From Lachnospiraceae bacterium (lineage in GTDB: Bacteria; Bacillota; Clostridia; Lachnospirales; Lachnospiraceae), in the NCBI GenBank assembly GCA_029071325.1, contig JAIEAP010000041.1, positions 124,001-188,000 on the forward strand: 64,000 nt of DNA, given 5' to 3'. Both the position numbers and the translations under genes were made by a program. Below the pieces are notes generated by a model, which was not told where the DNA came from, made no database searches, and saw only the letters and a list, made by a program, of their open reading frames with translations. Shown here in pieces: positions 24,540 to 33,579 of this stretch (position 1 is the stretch's first letter; each line of letters starts with the position of its first letter).

Positions 24540-26933
24540 ATGAAGAATCAAAGAGAACACGAGCAAAATTCTATGATCAGGGGACTAACCGAAGAAGAGG
24601 TCAGGACGCGGCTGGAGCAGGGGTTATCTAACCGCGCAGATATCTCTACCGACCGGACGGTGGGAGAGATCATCCGGTCGAATACCCTCACCTACTTTAA
24701 TCTGATATTTGCGGTGATAGCCGTACTGTTATGCAGTGTGGGCTCCTTTCGGAATCTTACGTTTCTGCCGGTTGTTATCGGAAATACACTGATCGGTATC
24801 TTTCAGGAGATCCGTGCAAAGCAGGTGCTGGACAAAATGAATATTCTGAACGCACCTCATGCGATTGTGATTCGGGACGGAGAGCGCAGAAAAATCGTGT
24901 CGGAAGAACTGGTACAGGACGACGTGATATTCTTAGCTGCCGGGGATCAGATCTGTGCGGACGCTGTAGTGGCACAGGGCAGCGTACAGGTCAATGAGGC
25001 GCTTCTGACGGGGGAAGCGGATGAAATTGAGAAAAACCGCGGCGACAAGCTGCTGTCCGGCAGCTTTGTGGTGGCGGGCAGTTGTCATGCGCAGTTGGAA
25101 CATGTAGGCAATGAATCTTATATATCCAAATTGACTGCCGAAGCGAAGGCGCTGGGAAATGTGGGACAATCGGAGATGATCCGCTCCATCAATCAGCTGG
25201 TAAAATGGATCGGTATCGTCATTATTCCCATTGGCGCGGTTTTGTTCTGCCAGGGATATTTTATGAATCATGAGACCTTTCAGAAGAGCATTGTATCCAT
25301 GGTGGCAGCGTTGATCGGCATGATACCGGAGGGGCTCTATCTGCTGACGACCATTGCGCTGGCGCTGGGCACCATACGGCTGGCAAAAAGACAGGTTCTG
25401 CTTCATGATATGAAGAGCATTGAGGCGTTGGCACGGGTGGATGTCCTGTGTGTGGACAAGACGGGTACGATCACGGAAACTGCCATGCAGGTAACGGAAT
25501 TCCGCCATGCCAATGGGGAATATGCCAGTAACCGGATGCCGGAGGAGGTAGACCGGCTCTTTGCCGATTACATCGCCGCTGTGGGTGATGGGAATGCAAC
25601 CATGCAGGCAATCCGGGAGTACCTTACCGTACAGGGAGAGGAAAGCCCGGACAGGCGTATGCCGCAGCAGGTCATTCCGTTTTCTTCCGCCACCAAATAC
25701 AGCGGAGTGGTGTTTGATGAGGGCGGCTTCGTATTGGGCGCCCCGGAATTTGTGATGCGCGATGGGTATGCGTCTGTGGAACAGGAGATCGCTCCCGATA
25801 TGAAAAAGGGCTATCGAGTCCTTGTATTCGGGGAATACAAGGGCAGTGATCTAAAGGGAGGGCTGAGCGCAGATGTTGAGCCGCTTGGCTACGTGATCCT
25901 TACCAATGCCATTCGGGAAAATGCCAGGGATACCTTTTCCTATTTCAAAGAACAGGGTGTGGCGGTGAAGGTCATATCGGGAGACAATCCGGAAACTGTG
26001 TCTGAGGTGGCAAGGTGCGCCGGAATCGAAAATGCAGAACGCTTTGTGGATGCGGTTACTCTGGATACGGATGAGAAGCTGGCAGCGGCGGCGGAGCGTT
26101 ACACGGTGTTCGGGCGGGTAACGCCCAAGCAGAAGCAAAAGCTGGTACAGGCGCTTAAGACAGCGGGGCATACCGTGGCAATGACCGGGGACGGCGTCAA
26201 CGATATCCTGGCCATGAAGGACGCCGATTGCAGCATAGCCATGGCATCGGGAAGTGAAGCGGCCGCCCAGGCAGCTCAGGTAGTGCTTCTGGATTCCGAT
26301 TTTGCACATATGCCGGATGTGGTGCTGGAGGGCAGGCGCGTGGTCAATAACGTACAGCGCTCCGCAAGCCTCTTTCTGGTAAAGAATATTTTTTCTCTGC
26401 TGATGGCTTTGTTTGCAGTCGTGACCATGATCACCTATCCGCTGGAGCCTTCCCAGGTGTCGTTGGTCAGCATGTTTACCATCGGTCTGCCCGGATTCTT
26501 GCTGGCGCTGGAGCCAAATAAAGAGCGCATCAAAGGTCATTTCCTGAAAAATGTCATGCTCCGGGCGCTGCCTGCAGGGCTGACGGATGTGCTGATAGTG
26601 GCGGTGTTTGTGGTCTGCGGGAAAATGCTTGGACTTTCGGGAGACGATGTGTCTACCGCAGGTACGCTGTTGTTGGCGGTGGTAGGATTTATGATTCTCA
26701 TTAAGATCAGTGCGCCCTTTAACCGTATGAAGTACGGCATTTTGGGAGTCAGCGTGCTTGGACTTGCCTTCTGCGGCATATTCCTGCATCAGCTCTTTGC
26801 CATCAATCAGATGTCACAGGCCTGTGTGCTGCTTCTGGTGGCGTTTTCTCTCTCAGCAGAGTCCCTCTTCCGTTATCTGTCATTACTGGTGGAGAGGCTG
26901 GACAATTGGCATGCAAGGCGTTCTTCCGGTTGA
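24540..26933 (+). CDS. cation-translocating P-type ATPase
   Basis: The ATG at 24540 gives 797 residues; no good ribosome site precedes it, and an ATG at 24573 (MIRGLTEEEV) is an alternative. The phosphorylated Asp306 is in CVDKTGTITE, TGEA actuator motif is in LLTGEADEIEKN, and the hinge is MTGDGVNDILAMKDAD. The M4 helix reads GMIPEGLYLLTTIAL, so the metal-binding motif is PEGLY rather than the PEGLP of classical calcium pumps. No N-terminal heavy-metal domain is present. It is a P2-like pump of moderate length; the transported ion cannot be assigned. Confidence 0.9.
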   Translation: MKNQREHEQNSMIRGLTEEEVRTRLEQGLSNRADISTDRTVGEIIRSNTLTYFNLIFAVIAVLLCSVGSFRNLTFLPVVIGNTLIGIFQEIRAKQVLDKMNILNAPHAIVIRDGERRKIVSEELVQDDVIFLAAGDQICADAVVAQGSVQVNEALLTGEADEIEKNRGDKLLSGSFVVAGSCHAQLEHVGNESYISKLTAEAKALGNVGQSEMIRSINQLVKWIGIVIIPIGAVLFCQGYFMNHETFQKSIVSMVAALIGMIPEGLYLLTTIALALGTIRLAKRQVLLHDMKSIEALARVDVLCVDKTGTITETAMQVTEFRHANGEYASNRMPEEVDRLFADYIAAVGDGNATMQAIREYLTVQGEESPDRRMPQQVIPFSSATKYSGVVFDEGGFVLGAPEFVMRDGYASVEQEIAPDMKKGYRVLVFGEYKGSDLKGGLSADVEPLGYVILTNAIRENARDTFSYFKEQGVAVKVISGDNPETVSEVARCAGIENAERFVDAVTLDTDEKLAAAAERYTVFGRVTPKQKQKLVQALKTAGHTVAMTGDGVNDILAMKDADCSIAMASGSEAAAQAAQVVLLDSDFAHMPDVVLEGRRVVNNVQRSASLFLVKNIFSLLMALFAVVTMITYPLEPSQVSLVSMFTIGLPGFLLALEPNKERIKGHFLKNVMLRALPAGLTDVLIVAVFVVCGKMLGLSGDDVSTAGTLLLAVVGFMILIKISAPFNRMKYGILGVSVLGLAFCGIFLHQLFAINQMSQACVLLLVAFSLSAESLFRYLSLLVERLDNWHARRSSG

Positions 26934-26958
26934 CGGTATTCCGGCGTCATTATATAAT
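26930..26958 (+). promoter_or_regulatory. strong sigma-A-type promoter
   Basis: TTGACG (26930-26935) and a perfect TATAAT (26953-26958) are separated by exactly 17 bases. The -35 overlaps the stop codon of the P-type ATPase gene. The downstream ATG is at 27000. Confidence 0.75.
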
Positions 26959-26999
26959 GGATGCATATATATTTGCGGAAGTGTAGGGAGGGGATCAAT

Positions 27000-27677
27000 A
27001 TGAGCCGATTGAATGATACGCTGTGCAAAGGCAGTCTGAACAGTATCCTGTCATATCTGATCTGTGATACGAATGAGAACAGAGCGGCATCGGAGCAGGA
27101 GGAACAGGAGCTGGAAGCCTCTTATGGAGCATTCATTGAGAAACTGCAGGAACTGTATCCCGACGCCGGTTTTCAGGAGGATGAACTGCTGCGGGCGGTA
27201 TCGGATTTTGCTGCAATTCATGACAGGGCGTATTTTAGAACTGGCGTGCTGGCAGGGTTCCGGCTGCACAGGGAACTGGAAGAGGGATATGAGCGTCAGT
27301 CGCAGCGTGAGATTCCGGCTGCTGTGAGGCAATATGGTCTGTGCGCAGAGGAACGGAGCCGGCGGAAGCAGTCAGATTCGCTTCTGGAACAGTATTTTGC
27401 CGCTCGCATTGATACGGCTCTGGAAGAGGAGCTGAGAGGGAATGCGCGGTATCAGGATGCCCGGGACAGAAGCAGGAGAGAAGTATGCAGTATTGATGAG
27501 CTGGGGCTTGAGCAGGGGCAGTGGGAGACCGTGGATCAGGCGTTATCTGCCAGCAACCATCTGGGAGCGGAATATGGCAGAGCGGCTTATATGCTGGGCT
27601 TTCAGGATGCGATGGACATTGTTGTGGAGATACAGGGCGTGAGCCGGTCTGTATATGCCATGGGTGCTAAGGCATAA
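27000..27677 (+). CDS. hypothetical soluble protein
   Basis: The ATG at 27000 has GGGAGGGGATCAAT upstream. 225 residues, strongly helical and charged, no membrane segment or signal peptide. The N-terminus (MSRLNDTLCKGSLNSILSYL) and the C-terminus (EYGRAAYMLGFQDAMDIVVE) suggest a helical-bundle fold with a conserved Tyr/Gly-rich last helix. No catalytic motif is seen and I do not recognise the family. It has its own strong promoter and is followed after 22 bases by a methyltransferase gene. Confidence 0.7.
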   Translation: MSRLNDTLCKGSLNSILSYLICDTNENRAASEQEEQELEASYGAFIEKLQELYPDAGFQEDELLRAVSDFAAIHDRAYFRTGVLAGFRLHRELEEGYERQSQREIPAAVRQYGLCAEERSRRKQSDSLLEQYFAARIDTALEEELRGNARYQDARDRSRREVCSIDELGLEQGQWETVDQALSASNHLGAEYGRAAYMLGFQDAMDIVVEIQGVSRSVYAMGAKA

Positions 27678-27699
27678 GCTTATTTTATGGAGGGAAGTT

Positions 27700-28482
27700 T
27701 TGGGAACCATCAATTCGCATCAAGCGGTACAGGAACAATATAAGTCAACAAATAATCTGAATACACGGATTTCCATCCATGAGAAATATTCCGTCAATAA
27801 GTTGGGCTTCGGCAACTGGCTGTTCTCACATTACGACCTTTCTCCTGATATTGAGATACTGGAGCTTGGATGCGGAACCGGCGATATATGGAAATCAAAT
27901 CTGCACTTATTAGATAAAAGCATTCAGCTCCTTCTCACGGATTTCTCAGAGGGCATGGTCGCGTCCGTGAGAGATGCTTTCGGAACCCAGGATCATATTG
28001 CGTATGATGTGGTGAATATTGAACAGATTCCCTATGAAGATCATCGGTTTGACAGGGTAATTGCCAATATGATGCTGTATCATGTACCTGATCTGGACCG
28101 GGGACTGTCGGAAGTAAAGCGTGTGTTGGCGGAGGACGGATATTTTTATTGTGCCACCTATGGCGAGAATGGGATCATTCCGTTTATCGCTGGCCTGTTA
28201 GGAGAGTATGGCGTAACGGATACCACAAATAAGAATTTTACCCTGCAAAACGGATATGGGATTCTGAAAAAGTATTTTTCAGACATACAGCGGCTGGATT
28301 ATGAGGATGCTCTGGCGGTTACAGATCTTGACGATATCTTAGATTACATATATTCGCTGACGAATATGTTGTCCATGGCAGAGCTGGATAGAGAAACTCT
28401 AAAAAGGATTTTGGAAAAAGAAATGGCAGGCGGTGTTTTGCACCTGCCAAAAGAATACGGAATGTTCATTTGCAGAAAATGA
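27700..28482 (+). CDS. class I SAM-dependent methyltransferase
   Basis: The preferred start is the TTG at 27700, with GGAGGGAAG 5-8 bases upstream; the in-frame ATG at 27655 lies inside the previous gene and has no such site. About 260 residues. The SAM-binding motif I is ILELGCGTGDIW, followed by LLTDFSEGMV (motif II region) and FDRVIANMMLYHVPDLDRGL (post-motif), which places it with Methyltransf_11/25-type enzymes such as ubiE-like methylases. The C-terminal part is variable. The methyl acceptor is unknown. It probably shares the promoter at 26930. Confidence 0.9.
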   Translation: MGTINSHQAVQEQYKSTNNLNTRISIHEKYSVNKLGFGNWLFSHYDLSPDIEILELGCGTGDIWKSNLHLLDKSIQLLLTDFSEGMVASVRDAFGTQDHIAYDVVNIEQIPYEDHRFDRVIANMMLYHVPDLDRGLSEVKRVLAEDGYFYCATYGENGIIPFIAGLLGEYGVTDTTNKNFTLQNGYGILKKYFSDIQRLDYEDALAVTDLDDILDYIYSLTNMLSMAELDRETLKRILEKEMAGGVLHLPKEYGMFICRK

Positions 28483-28521
28483 GAACAGGGCGAGCAGGGA
28501 ATTGCGAAAGGGGCAATAGGT

Positions 28522-29853
28522 ATGGAGGAGACAAGGAAATCGCTGGGACAACTGTTTGTCCCTATCTGCCTGGAAACGCTTTTTTTAATGCTGGCGGGTA
28601 TGGTGGATACTCTGATGCTGTCGTCGGTCAGTGATCAGGCAGTCGGCGCAGTGGGAACTTCAAATACATACATTTCTATTTTTCTGATTATGTTTTATGT
28701 AATCTCCATGGGAATGATGGCGGTCATGACGCAGAATATAGGGGCGAACCGGCAGGGAGTTGCCTGGCAGGCAAGACGGCTCGGGATTGTCTTTAACTGT
28801 GTGGTGGGAGTGATTCTTTCCGTGGTTTTGTTTTTTTTCTCGGGAAAGATTCTTGCCGTGATGGGGATTGCCGCTTCTCTACAGGGGGATGCGGAGAGTT
28901 ACCTTAGGATTGTGGGAGGAAGCTGTCTGCTGCCTGCCCTGATTCCCATATTTTCCGGGTATCTGCGGGCGTTCGGATATACGAAACAGTCTCTGTTTGC
29001 CACCGTGATTGCCAACTTGCTGAATGTCGGACTAAATGCGCTGTTTCTGTTTGGACTGGATATGGGGGTGGCAGGCGTTGCCATTGCTACGGCGCTATCC
29101 CGGCTGGTGAATCTGATTATCCTGATCGTAGAGGCACAGCTGCTGGTGCATGCAAAAGAGGATGACAGCCGGATGAATGACCGGGAGATATTCGGTCAGA
29201 TCATCCGTATCGGACTTCCCTCTGCCATGGAGACAGCATTGTACCAGGTTGCCATGATACTGGTGGTTCGTTTTATGAATCAGATGGATGCGGAAGGAAT
29301 GAATGTGACGGCAAAGTCTTATGCCATTCAGATTACGAATTTTTCCTATACCGTGGGCGCGGCACTGGCGCAGGCCAATGCCATTATGTGCGGCTGGAGG
29401 ATTGGCGCCCGGGAATATGATGCATGTGATAAAGGAACTCGGCGGGCGGCGGTGCTTGGAATTGCAGTCGGGGCAGTATTGGAGTCGATTTTTGCCCTTT
29501 GCGGAGGCTTTTTGATGCGGTGGTTCTCGGATGATCCGCAGATGGTGTCACTGGTGTGCACATTGCTTGCGATTGATATTGTACTGGAGATTGGCAGAGT
29601 GTCAAACCTTGTGTTCGGAAGCGCGCTGAAAACTGCGGGGGACGCACTTTTCCCAGTTGTCATCGGAGCAGTGTTTATGTATCTGTGCGCAGTGGGCGGA
29701 ACGTATCTCTTTGGGATACGCATGGGATTGCTTGCAGTCGGAGCTTACATCGGGCTTACTCTGGACGAATGTGTCCGTGCAGTCGCTATGTTTTTGCGGT
29801 GGAGAAGCGGAAAATGGAAAAAAATGCGTCTGGTCAGGACGGAGCAGGAATAA
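28522..29853 (+). CDS. MATE-family efflux transporter
   Basis: 443 residues from the ATG at 28522 with GAAAGGGGCAATAGGT upstream. Twelve hydrophobic helices in two similar halves, with family hallmarks near the start (FVPICLETLFLMLAGMVDTL) and in the mid-part (ICLPSAMETALYQVAM-like IRIGLPSAMETALYQVAMI). MATE proteins expel organic cations or metabolites using sodium or proton gradients. Expected in the cytoplasmic membrane. It follows the methyltransferase by 39 bases; the pair may be one transcript. Substrate unknown. Confidence 0.93.
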   Translation: MEETRKSLGQLFVPICLETLFLMLAGMVDTLMLSSVSDQAVGAVGTSNTYISIFLIMFYVISMGMMAVMTQNIGANRQGVAWQARRLGIVFNCVVGVILSVVLFFFSGKILAVMGIAASLQGDAESYLRIVGGSCLLPALIPIFSGYLRAFGYTKQSLFATVIANLLNVGLNALFLFGLDMGVAGVAIATALSRLVNLIILIVEAQLLVHAKEDDSRMNDREIFGQIIRIGLPSAMETALYQVAMILVVRFMNQMDAEGMNVTAKSYAIQITNFSYTVGAALAQANAIMCGWRIGAREYDACDKGTRRAAVLGIAVGAVLESIFALCGGFLMRWFSDDPQMVSLVCTLLAIDIVLEIGRVSNLVFGSALKTAGDALFPVVIGAVFMYLCAVGGTYLFGIRMGLLAVGAYIGLTLDECVRAVAMFLRWRSGKWKKMRLVRTEQE

Positions 29854-29897
29854 TATCATCCGGCGTATCACATAATAGAAACCAGGAGGGATAAATT

Positions 29898-30332
29898 ATG
29901 TTGATGCCGAGTATTTTTGGAGAAAGTCTATTGGATGAATTGATGGATGATTTTGCTTTTCCCCGGGCAGGCAGGAATTATGGCAACACATCTGGTCTGA
30001 TGAGGACGGATGTGAAGGAAACAGCTCAGGGCTATGAACTGGCGATTGATCTGCCGGGCATCCGCAAGGAGGATGTGAAGGCGAGATTGCAGAACGGTTA
30101 TCTGGTAGTAAATGCTGCGTCCAATGCGAGCAGTGATGAGAAGGATACGGAAGGGAAATTCATCCGCAGAGAACGCTATTACGGTTCCATGAGCCGGAGC
30201 TACTATGTGGGAGATTCTGTGAAAGAAGAGGATATTCACGCGAAATTTGAGGATGGAATATTGAGGCTTACGGTTCCAAAGAGTGCGCCCCAGAAGGTGG
30301 AAGAACAGAAATATATTTCCATTGAGGGTTAA
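29898..30332 (+). CDS. Hsp20/alpha-crystallin small heat-shock protein
   Basis: ATG preceded by ACCAGGAGGGATAAATT. 144 residues, normal for the family. The alpha-crystallin domain spans about residues 35-135 with MRTDVKETAQGYELAIDLPG, VKARLQNGYLVVNA and the conserved DGILRLTVPKS. A short C-terminal tail carries a YISI segment that can act as the IxI oligomer-anchoring motif. It is a cytosolic ATP-independent chaperone that holds unfolding proteins. No CIRCE or CtsR site is obvious in the short upstream gap. Confidence 0.95.
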   Translation: MLMPSIFGESLLDELMDDFAFPRAGRNYGNTSGLMRTDVKETAQGYELAIDLPGIRKEDVKARLQNGYLVVNAASNASSDEKDTEGKFIRRERYYGSMSRSYYVGDSVKEEDIHAKFEDGILRLTVPKSAPQKVEEQKYISIEG

Positions 30333-30454
30333 GCAGCAGGAAGACGGTTGTCGGTTCCGGTGCCGGGAGGGCATGGAACGGCAGCCGTTTTATGTTGTTT
30401 TGTATCCGAAGGAAGCTTCCGGCGGCAGGTTCCGTAGGTTGTTGCAAATTTCTT

Positions 30455-30484
30455 CTGGCATTTGTGGGGACAACAGGGTAGAAT
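30455..30484 (+). promoter_or_regulatory. candidate promoter of the two-component operon
   Basis: CTGGCA (30455-30460) and TAGAAT (30479-30484) are 18 bases apart, about 45 bases before the response-regulator ATG. The 197-base gap after the Hsp20 gene otherwise shows no gene or repeat. Confidence 0.4.
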
Positions 30485-30529
30485 ATAGGGGTGGCACACA
30501 GAGAATATCAACAGAAAGAGGTACATACA

Positions 30530-31201
30530 ATGATTCGGATTCTGATTGTGGAGGATGAGCATGCCATTTCAGACCTGATCCGTCTGAATCTGACAAAAGC
30601 AGGCTATGACTGCACCTGCGCATACGACGGTATGAAGGCCGCGGACATTCTGGAGGAGAAAACCTTTGATCTTATCATACTGGATGTCATGCTTCCGAAG
30701 CTGAGCGGTTTCGAATTGATGGAATATATACGTCCGCTGAAAATCCCTGTTATTTTCCTGACGGCAAAGGCGTCCCTGGAGGACCGTATGACCGGTCTTA
30801 CCTCAGGGGCGGAGGACTATATGGTGAAGCCCTTTGAGATAGTGGAACTGCTGGCGCGGGTAAATATTGTATTGCGCAGATACCATAAGACAGAGCAGCA
30901 GCTTGTGATGAGAGATATCGTAGTGGACGTGGAGAATCAGGTGGTGGCAAAGGATGGGCAGGAGATAGATCTGACGCCCAAAGAACTGGAACTGCTGGTC
31001 CTGCTGATGCGCAACCGCAACATTACCCTGTTTCGTGAGAAAATATACGAAGAGATATGGGGAACGGAGTATTCGGTAGAGTCCAGAACACTGGATCTTC
31101 ATGTACAGAGACTCCGGAAGAAACTGGATCTGGGGGATGTACTTAAGACTGTATTTAAGGTAGGCTATCGTCTGGAGGATACGAATGAAGTTTCGGTATA
31201 A
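30530..31201 (+). CDS. OmpR/PhoB-family response regulator
   Basis: The ATG at 30530 follows AGAAAGAGGTACATACA; an in-frame extension to 30491 lacks a ribosome site. 223 residues: a receiver domain with acidic pocket Glu8/Asp9, phospho-acceptor Asp52 in LIILDVMLPK and the conserved Lys in FLTAKASL, followed by a winged-helix DNA-binding domain (DLTPKELELLVLLMRN; SRTLDLHVQRLRKKL). Its C-terminus overlaps the kinase gene by 17 bases. It probably controls the lipoprotein/ABC operon downstream, and perhaps its own operon. Confidence 0.96.
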   Translation: MIRILIVEDEHAISDLIRLNLTKAGYDCTCAYDGMKAADILEEKTFDLIILDVMLPKLSGFELMEYIRPLKIPVIFLTAKASLEDRMTGLTSGAEDYMVKPFEIVELLARVNIVLRRYHKTEQQLVMRDIVVDVENQVVAKDGQEIDLTPKELELLVLLMRNRNITLFREKIYEEIWGTEYSVESRTLDLHVQRLRKKLDLGDVLKTVFKVGYRLEDTNEVSV

Positions 31202-32663
31202 AGTGCTGATCATTAATCTGATACTGTTGTCTGTGAGTCTGGGTGTGGTAGGTTATCTGATGATCTACAAGAACTTTGTTCTGGCAAAGGAAACCCAGTT
31301 ACAGAATGCAGTTGTGCAGAATAATCTGATACAGGCGTCTGTAGAATATGAATTATTACAGCTTTTGAACAGCTCCGGGGGAAGCGTGAAGGCTAAGCTG
31401 CCGGAGATTGGCGAGCGTGTGACCGGAGGCTTACGCACAACAGATTCCTCTTTTTATATCCGTTACGGCAGCGACTATGTATACTCCAGCGATGACGAAA
31501 CACAGACCGTCAGAGAAGAGTTGTTTGAGAATCTGGAGAGAAGCGGTAAAAATTATGTAGTTACAGCCGAGGAGGACAAGCATTATATTTATGTCACCTC
31601 TTACAGTCTGGTGAAGGATAAGGGGTTGTGTGTGGTCAGTAAATGTGATGCATCGGAGGCTTATATTCTGATGGATGAGCAGGTGGGGTATTTCCGGCTG
31701 GTGCTGATTGGCGTTCTGCTGGTGGGATCTGCCATCATGTATGTGGTCAGCATGTATCTGACCCGCCCGCTGGAGCAGTTGAACCGGGTCAGCGAGGAGA
31801 TTGCCAGGGGGGATTATGATACCCGCGTGGCGGTACATACCGGGGACGAGATAGGGCTTCTGGCGGAAAAGTTCAATCTTATGGCGGGCGCCGTAGCAGA
31901 GCATGTAGAGGAATTGAACGACATGATACGCCGCCGGGATCAGTTTGTGGCGGACTTCACCCATGAGATCAAAACGCCTATGACTACCATTATTGGCTAT
32001 GCAGACACGATGCGTTCCATGGAACTGCCCAGAGAAGAACAGGTCATGTCCTTAAGTTATATTTTTTCCGAGGGCAGGCGGCTGGAGGCAATGTCCGGCA
32101 AGCTGTTTGAACTGATTTATTTAAAGCAGCATGATATTAAACAGATCAATATCCATGTGGAGGATATGTGCAATGAAATCGTGAGGATTGTCATGCCTGC
32201 CATGGAATGCAGGAATATCACCATTGAATCCCATATAGAGCCCATGGTGATCCGGGGGAACCGGGAACTGCTGGTGACGGCATTTGTCAATCTGATGGAC
32301 AATGCACGCAAGGCATCCGAAGAAGGATCGGTCATAGAGTTTACCGGACAGACGGTAAAGAAAACGCAGACAGAAGAGACGGAGGCATGGTATGAGGTGT
32401 GTGTCACCGATCATGGAATCGGTATGACGGAGGAGGAGGCATCCAGAATCTGTGATGAGTTCTATATGGTGGACAAATCCAGAGCGCGCAGGGAAGGCGG
32501 AGCCGGAATCGGTATGTCTCTGGTAGCGCTTATTCTGGAGCATCACGGAGCCCTACTTTCTATTGAGAGCAGACCGGGAGAGGGTACGCGGATGCGGGTG
32601 CGTTTTCCTCAGGGGAATACAGATGTACAGGCAGGTCGGATAACAGAGTGTGAGGAAGAGTAG
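31185..32663 (+). CDS. sensor histidine kinase of the two-component pair
   Basis: 492 residues. First membrane helix about 8-28, extracytoplasmic sensor about 30-168, second helix 171-192, HAMP about 190-245, HisKA with His260 in DFTHEIKTPM, and HATPase_c with N-box (FVNLMDNARKAS), DHGIGM G1 box and GGAGIGMSL G2 box. The sensor region has no recognisable named fold but is long enough to receive a ligand or protein partner. The next gene, a single-pass membrane protein, starts on the base after its stop codon. The pair is likely to sense the cell envelope state. Confidence 0.96.
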   Translation: MKFRYKVLIINLILLSVSLGVVGYLMIYKNFVLAKETQLQNAVVQNNLIQASVEYELLQLLNSSGGSVKAKLPEIGERVTGGLRTTDSSFYIRYGSDYVYSSDDETQTVREELFENLERSGKNYVVTAEEDKHYIYVTSYSLVKDKGLCVVSKCDASEAYILMDEQVGYFRLVLIGVLLVGSAIMYVVSMYLTRPLEQLNRVSEEIARGDYDTRVAVHTGDEIGLLAEKFNLMAGAVAEHVEELNDMIRRRDQFVADFTHEIKTPMTTIIGYADTMRSMELPREEQVMSLSYIFSEGRRLEAMSGKLFELIYLKQHDIKQINIHVEDMCNEIVRIVMPAMECRNITIESHIEPMVIRGNRELLVTAFVNLMDNARKASEEGSVIEFTGQTVKKTQTEETEAWYEVCVTDHGIGMTEEEASRICDEFYMVDKSRARREGGAGIGMSLVALILEHHGALLSIESRPGEGTRMRVRFPQGNTDVQAGRITECEEE

Positions 32664-33524
32664 ATGGCAGGACGGACAGTGCGTTGGATCAATTGGAAAG
32701 AACGTAAGAAAGGCAGTAGTGAGAAAGGCGATGCGGGAAGCAGCAGGGAGCATGCCCGGATGCGGAAAGCTCTGCTTCTGGCAGGCGTCTGCATTGTGGT
32801 GCTGGCGGGTATTATCCTGCCGGGGCAGGTGCTGGCAATCCGGGAGCAGCACGCGTATGATCAGGTGGAAGCAGTGCCGGAGCAGTATCTGGCGACGAAT
32901 TCTGCTATGACGAAAAATGCCTCCATGAATTTAAAGATGTCAGAGCGTTTAAGGCTGATTTCCGGGCAGTGGGAAAGCCAGACCCAGGAGGCAGGCGCCT
33001 ATGAGATGGAGCAGGAGAATTACGAGGCAATTGTATTGCTGCGGGAAGGAATGAATAGTCTGTATCATAGCCGCCAATATCCGGTTAACCTGTCTTCGGA
33101 GTACTCAAACTGGTATACATGGACTGCGCAGTCATATAAGGCGGTAGATACTACCTTTCACACATATGCCGCATATTACTGGATCGTACATTTCGAGAAG
33201 TACGATGGAAGGGAATCGCACACGATATGGATGCTGGATGACGGAACCATATTCCTGGCAGAGGCAGTTATGCCGGACAACATTGACAGTGCCAGTCTGT
33301 CGGCGGCATCTGCGGTTATGCACGGGACGGAAGAGCAGACAATTACAGCCCTGGATACGGTCAATATGCCGGATCTGGCAGATATAGTTCCCTATGAAGA
33401 TGTCAGTACATCCGGACTGACAGCCAGAGCATGGACGCAGGTAGAGAGTGGGGAAGACAGCTATCAGATATTACAGTTATATGGCGGACACCGTTACCTG
33501 TATATCCTTACAGCAGAAGAATAA
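32664..33524 (+). CDS. membrane-anchored extracytoplasmic protein of the two-component operon
   Basis: 286 residues starting directly after the kinase stop codon (GAGGAAGAGTAGATGG). A positively charged cytosolic tail of about 33 residues is followed by one hydrophobic helix (KALLLAGVCIVVLAGIILPG), and the remaining 225 residues should lie outside the membrane. It contains a helical part (SMNLKMSERLRLISGQWESQ) and a beta-rich C-terminal part. No family recognised. Tight linkage to the kinase suggests it modulates signalling, like other accessory anchored proteins. It is followed by an intrinsic terminator, which separates it from the lipoprotein array. Confidence 0.75.
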   Translation: MAGRTVRWINWKERKKGSSEKGDAGSSREHARMRKALLLAGVCIVVLAGIILPGQVLAIREQHAYDQVEAVPEQYLATNSAMTKNASMNLKMSERLRLISGQWESQTQEAGAYEMEQENYEAIVLLREGMNSLYHSRQYPVNLSSEYSNWYTWTAQSYKAVDTTFHTYAAYYWIVHFEKYDGRESHTIWMLDDGTIFLAEAVMPDNIDSASLSAASAVMHGTEEQTITALDTVNMPDLADIVPYEDVSTSGLTARAWTQVESGEDSYQILQLYGGHRYLYILTAEE

Positions 33525-33550
33525 CACCGGAACGATTGGAATATGACAGA

Positions 33551-33579
33551 AAGGATGCCTGGTATAGGCATCCTTTTTT
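33551..33579 (+). terminator. intrinsic terminator of the two-component operon
   Basis: AAGGATGCCT and AGGCATCCTT form a perfect 10-bp stem around GGTAT-like loop, followed by six T. It ends right where the palindromic repeat element begins. Confidence 0.92.

Noticed and set aside
25851-26789. 312-codon open frame on the minus strand opposite the P-type ATPase
   Set aside because: It lies wholly within a well-supported P-type ATPase gene, lacks a ribosome site, and its His/Gln/Arg-rich protein is typical of the reverse strand of a GC-moderate coding region.
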